From an uncultured Bacteroidales bacterium (lineage in GTDB: Bacteria; Bacteroidota; Bacteroidia; Bacteroidales; Paludibacteraceae): 64,000 nt of DNA. The notes beneath the pieces are model-generated. The model ran no database searches, had not been told where the DNA came from, and saw only the letters and a list, made by a program, of their open reading frames with translations. The position numbers and the translations under genes were made by a program. Below, in pieces: positions 62,250 through 64,000 of the stretch; positions within the stretch are counted from its first letter, which is position 1, and the number at the start of each line of letters is the position of its first letter. The stretch covers positions 277,886-341,885 of the forward strand of contig CAMUYI010000002.1 in the NCBI GenBank assembly GCA_947164985.1. The letters are read 5' to 3'.

Positions 62250-64000
62250 TTAAGCAGTTAGATTATTTAAGAGTTCTTCCATTGCGGCATTCAAGCCGTT
62301 GACGTCACGTCCACCGGCTGTTGCCATCCACGGCTGACCACCGCCACCGCCTTGGATATGCTTGGCTGCCGACTTGATCATCGCACCGGCGTTCTTACCT
62401 TCGTTCACCAACGGCTGGCTGAGGAAGACGGCGATAGTCGGCTTTCCTTCCCATTGGGTAGCAGCGACCACAGCAAACTTGACGTCATTGAACTTGCCAC
62501 GCAGCAAAGGCATAACGCCACGAATCATATCGGGGTTAAGTTCACTCTGCAAGCGAACGAGTTTAATATCACCAAAGTCTTCCGCTGATGCGATGATACG
62601 ATCACGGAACATCTCAATTTTTTCCGCCACGTACCGATCAATACGTTTTTTCAAATCGGTATTTTCCTCTATCTGCTTCAGGATTGCGCCCTCCAAATCA
62701 GGAGCATTATGGAATATATCCCGTAGATGGTTGAGTATATCCTGCATACCATAGTATAACTGGTCAGCTTTTGCGCTAGTGACAGCCTCAATTCGACGAA
62801 CTCCGGCCGCAATGCTGGTTTCCATGATAATACGTACAGAACCGATACGTCCTGTTGAAGACACGTGACATCCACCGCACAATTCTACCGAGGGACCATA
62901 TTTAATCACGCGTACGTCATCTCCGTATTTCTCGCCAAACAACGCCATAGCCCCCATTGCCTTTGCTTCTGCTATCGGTGTATGACGGCTTTCTTCCAGG
63001 TGAATATCCTGACGGATGAGTTTATTCGCGAGTTTCTCTACTTCGCGGAGTTCCTCCGGCGTCACTTTCTGGAAATGGCTGAAGTCGAAACGCAGACTCT
63101 CAGGTGTGACAAGACTACCCTTCTGCTCCACGTGTTTGCCCAACACTTCGCGTAACGCATAATGGAGAATGTGAGTAGCCGAGTGGTTACAAGCGATGGC
63201 TTGACGACGCTCTGCATCTACCTCTGCCACAAACGTAGCCGTCGGATCACTCGGTAACTCAGCCATAATATGTACCGGCAGATTATTCTCCCGTTTCGTA
63301 TCGATAATTTTCCATTTTCCATTTTCCATTTTCAATTCGCCGGTATCACCAATCTCACCTCCCATTTCGGCGTAGAACGGCGTCTTGTCGAGCACCACTT
63401 GATAGAACGAGTTGCCTTTCTGGCTCACCTGACGATAGCGAAGGATACGGCACTCCACGCTCAGTTCATCGTATCCGACAAACTCCGTTTCGCCTTCGGC
63501 CAACACGGTCCAGTCGCCGAGGTCTTGCTTATTAGCCTCGCGGCCCATCGATTTCTGGTGTTCAAGGGCTTTGTTATACTCGTCCTCATTGGTCGTGAAG
63601 CCGTTCTCACGCAAGATCAGTTCGGTCAGATCCAACGGGAAACCATATGTATCTTTGAGGGTGAATACATCCACGCCACTGATCTCTGTCTTGCCGGCCT
63701 TCTTTGCCTCGTCCATCAACTTGTCCAGCAGACCGATACCCTTGTCGAGGGTACGCAGAAACGCCTCTTCCTCGGACTTGATGACCGGAGTGATCTGTGC
63801 CTCTTGTGCTTTGAGTTCCGGATAAGCTTCACCGAGGTCATCGATCAGTTGCGGTACCAATTGATACAAGAACGCACTACGCATATTGAGGAACGTATAG
63901 CCGTAACGCACGGCACGACGCAGGATACGACGGATGACGTAGCCGGCTTTCTCGTTACTCGGCAACTGACCGTCCGTGATGGCAAAAGCGATGGTACGGA
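62250..64000 (-). CDS. alaS: alanyl-tRNA synthetase, C-terminal part
   Basis: The frame is open to the right edge, so the N-terminal catalytic half is outside the window; the track start at 63965 is an internal TTG. Visible: 'LPSNEKAGYVIRRILRRAVR' (tRNA-recognition domain), editing-domain zinc site 'NHSATHILHYAL' and 'ELCGGCHVSSTG', and the C-Ala domain with 'GGGGGQPWMATAGG'. A heptamer array encodes '[14 protein letters not shown]' in the editing domain. Confidence 0.95.
   Translation of the reverse strand, partial: RTIAFAITDGQLPSNEKAGYVIRRILRRAVRYGYTFLNMRSAFLYQLVPQLIDDLGEAYPELKAQEAQITPVIKSEEEAFLRTLDKGIGLLDKLMDEAKKAGKTEISGVDVFTLKDTYGFPLDLTELILRENGFTTNEDEYNKALEHQKSMGREANKQDLGDWTVLAEGETEFVGYDELSVECRILRYRQVSQKGNSFYQVVLDKTPFYAEMGGEIGDTGELKMENGKWKIIDTKRENNLPVHIMAELPSDPTATFVAEVDAERRQAIACNHSATHILHYALREVLGKHVEQKGSLVTPESLRFDFSHFQKVTPEELREVEKLANKLIRQDIHLEESRHTPIAEAKAMGAMALFGEKYGDDVRVIKYGPSVELCGGCHVSSTGRIGSVRIIMETSIAAGVRRIEAVTSAKADQLYYGMQDILNHLRDIFHNAPDLEGAILKQIEENTDLKKRIDRYVAEKIEMFRDRIIASAEDFGDIKLVRLQSELNPDMIRGVMPLLRGKFNDVKFAVVAATQWEGKPTIAVFLSQPLVNEGKNAGAMIKSAAKHIQGGGGGQPWMATAGGRDVNGLNAAMEELLNNLTA
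63308..63337. repeat. heptamer tandem array inside alaS (AATGGAA on the minus strand)
   Basis: Minus strand AATTGAA, AATGGAA x3, AA. In frame as '[10 protein letters not shown]'. Same unit as in lepA. Confidence 0.92.

Overview
The window is bacterial chromosome from the order Bacteroidales (Bacteroidota), probably an uncultured gut- or rumen-type member. Three things support this. Promoters follow the Bacteroidota pattern, a -33 TTG(C) box, 19 nt, then TAnnTTTG, and most genes lack a Shine-Dalgarno sequence. The gene set is typical: class III fructose-bisphosphatase, type III glutamine synthetase, NhaD-type antiporter, diaminopimelate dehydrogenase together with DapL, and single-chain GlyRS. 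Secreted proteins end in T9SS-like C-termini. I see no tRNA, rRNA, CRISPR array, integrase or transposase gene.

Layout. 1-6.1 kb (+): the end of a surface-polysaccharide cluster (Wzy/WaaL-like polymerase, three glycosyltransferases, a beta-propeller protein, DegT aminotransferase, initiating sugar-phosphate transferase), running into gltX and a short recQ. 9.3-14.1 kb (-): an AsmA/DUF748-like protein and the ribosomal operon rplM-rpsI-rpsB-tsf with structured leaders. 14.2-18.9 kb (-): an accessory cassette of small unrecognised genes with phage-like members (holin-like, DUF5675 endolysin-like, HNH, a small family with a G-x-V-x-x-h-h-h-x-x-R-N-G-K type motif). 19-23.5 kb (-): a type IIG restriction-modification enzyme behind a long structured leader, and a secreted two-domain protein; their promoter regions are 160-bp near-duplicates. 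24-28.7 kb: HAD phosphatase, lepA, NhaD, DedA. 28.7-34.4 kb (-): a Wzz-like protein and ftsZ-ftsA-ftsQ-murC, the tail of the dcw cluster. 34.4-41 kb: an envelope protein, a coupled glycosyltransferase/helical-protein pair, an orphan protein and fbp. 41-52 kb (-): a nearly gapless run glnN-aminotransferase-pyrG-dapF-dapL-glmS-ddh-hydrolase, joining ammonium assimilation to CTP and peptidoglycan precursors. 52-56 kb: a BspA-like leucine-rich-repeat surface protein and a VWA-domain T9SS cargo. 56-64 kb: glyS, a voltage-gated channel, aminotransferase, lipoate ligase, guanine deaminase, GtrA and the 3' part of alaS.

The most striking signal is not a gene. Short degenerate tandem arrays, mostly with a unit of exactly 7 nt (some 8, 9 or 10), 3-6 units long, occur about once per 4 kb. 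The unit sequence differs from locus to locus while the period stays fixed. They fill intergenic gaps, supply start or stop regions, and sit in frame inside conserved genes (lepA, alaS, fbp twice, recQ, the VWA gene, a glycosyltransferase). A second repeat family is a 17-bp palindrome with a 5-nt loop whose arms covary between copies; two of its four copies lie in frame inside coding genes, in the manner of Rickettsia palindromic elements.
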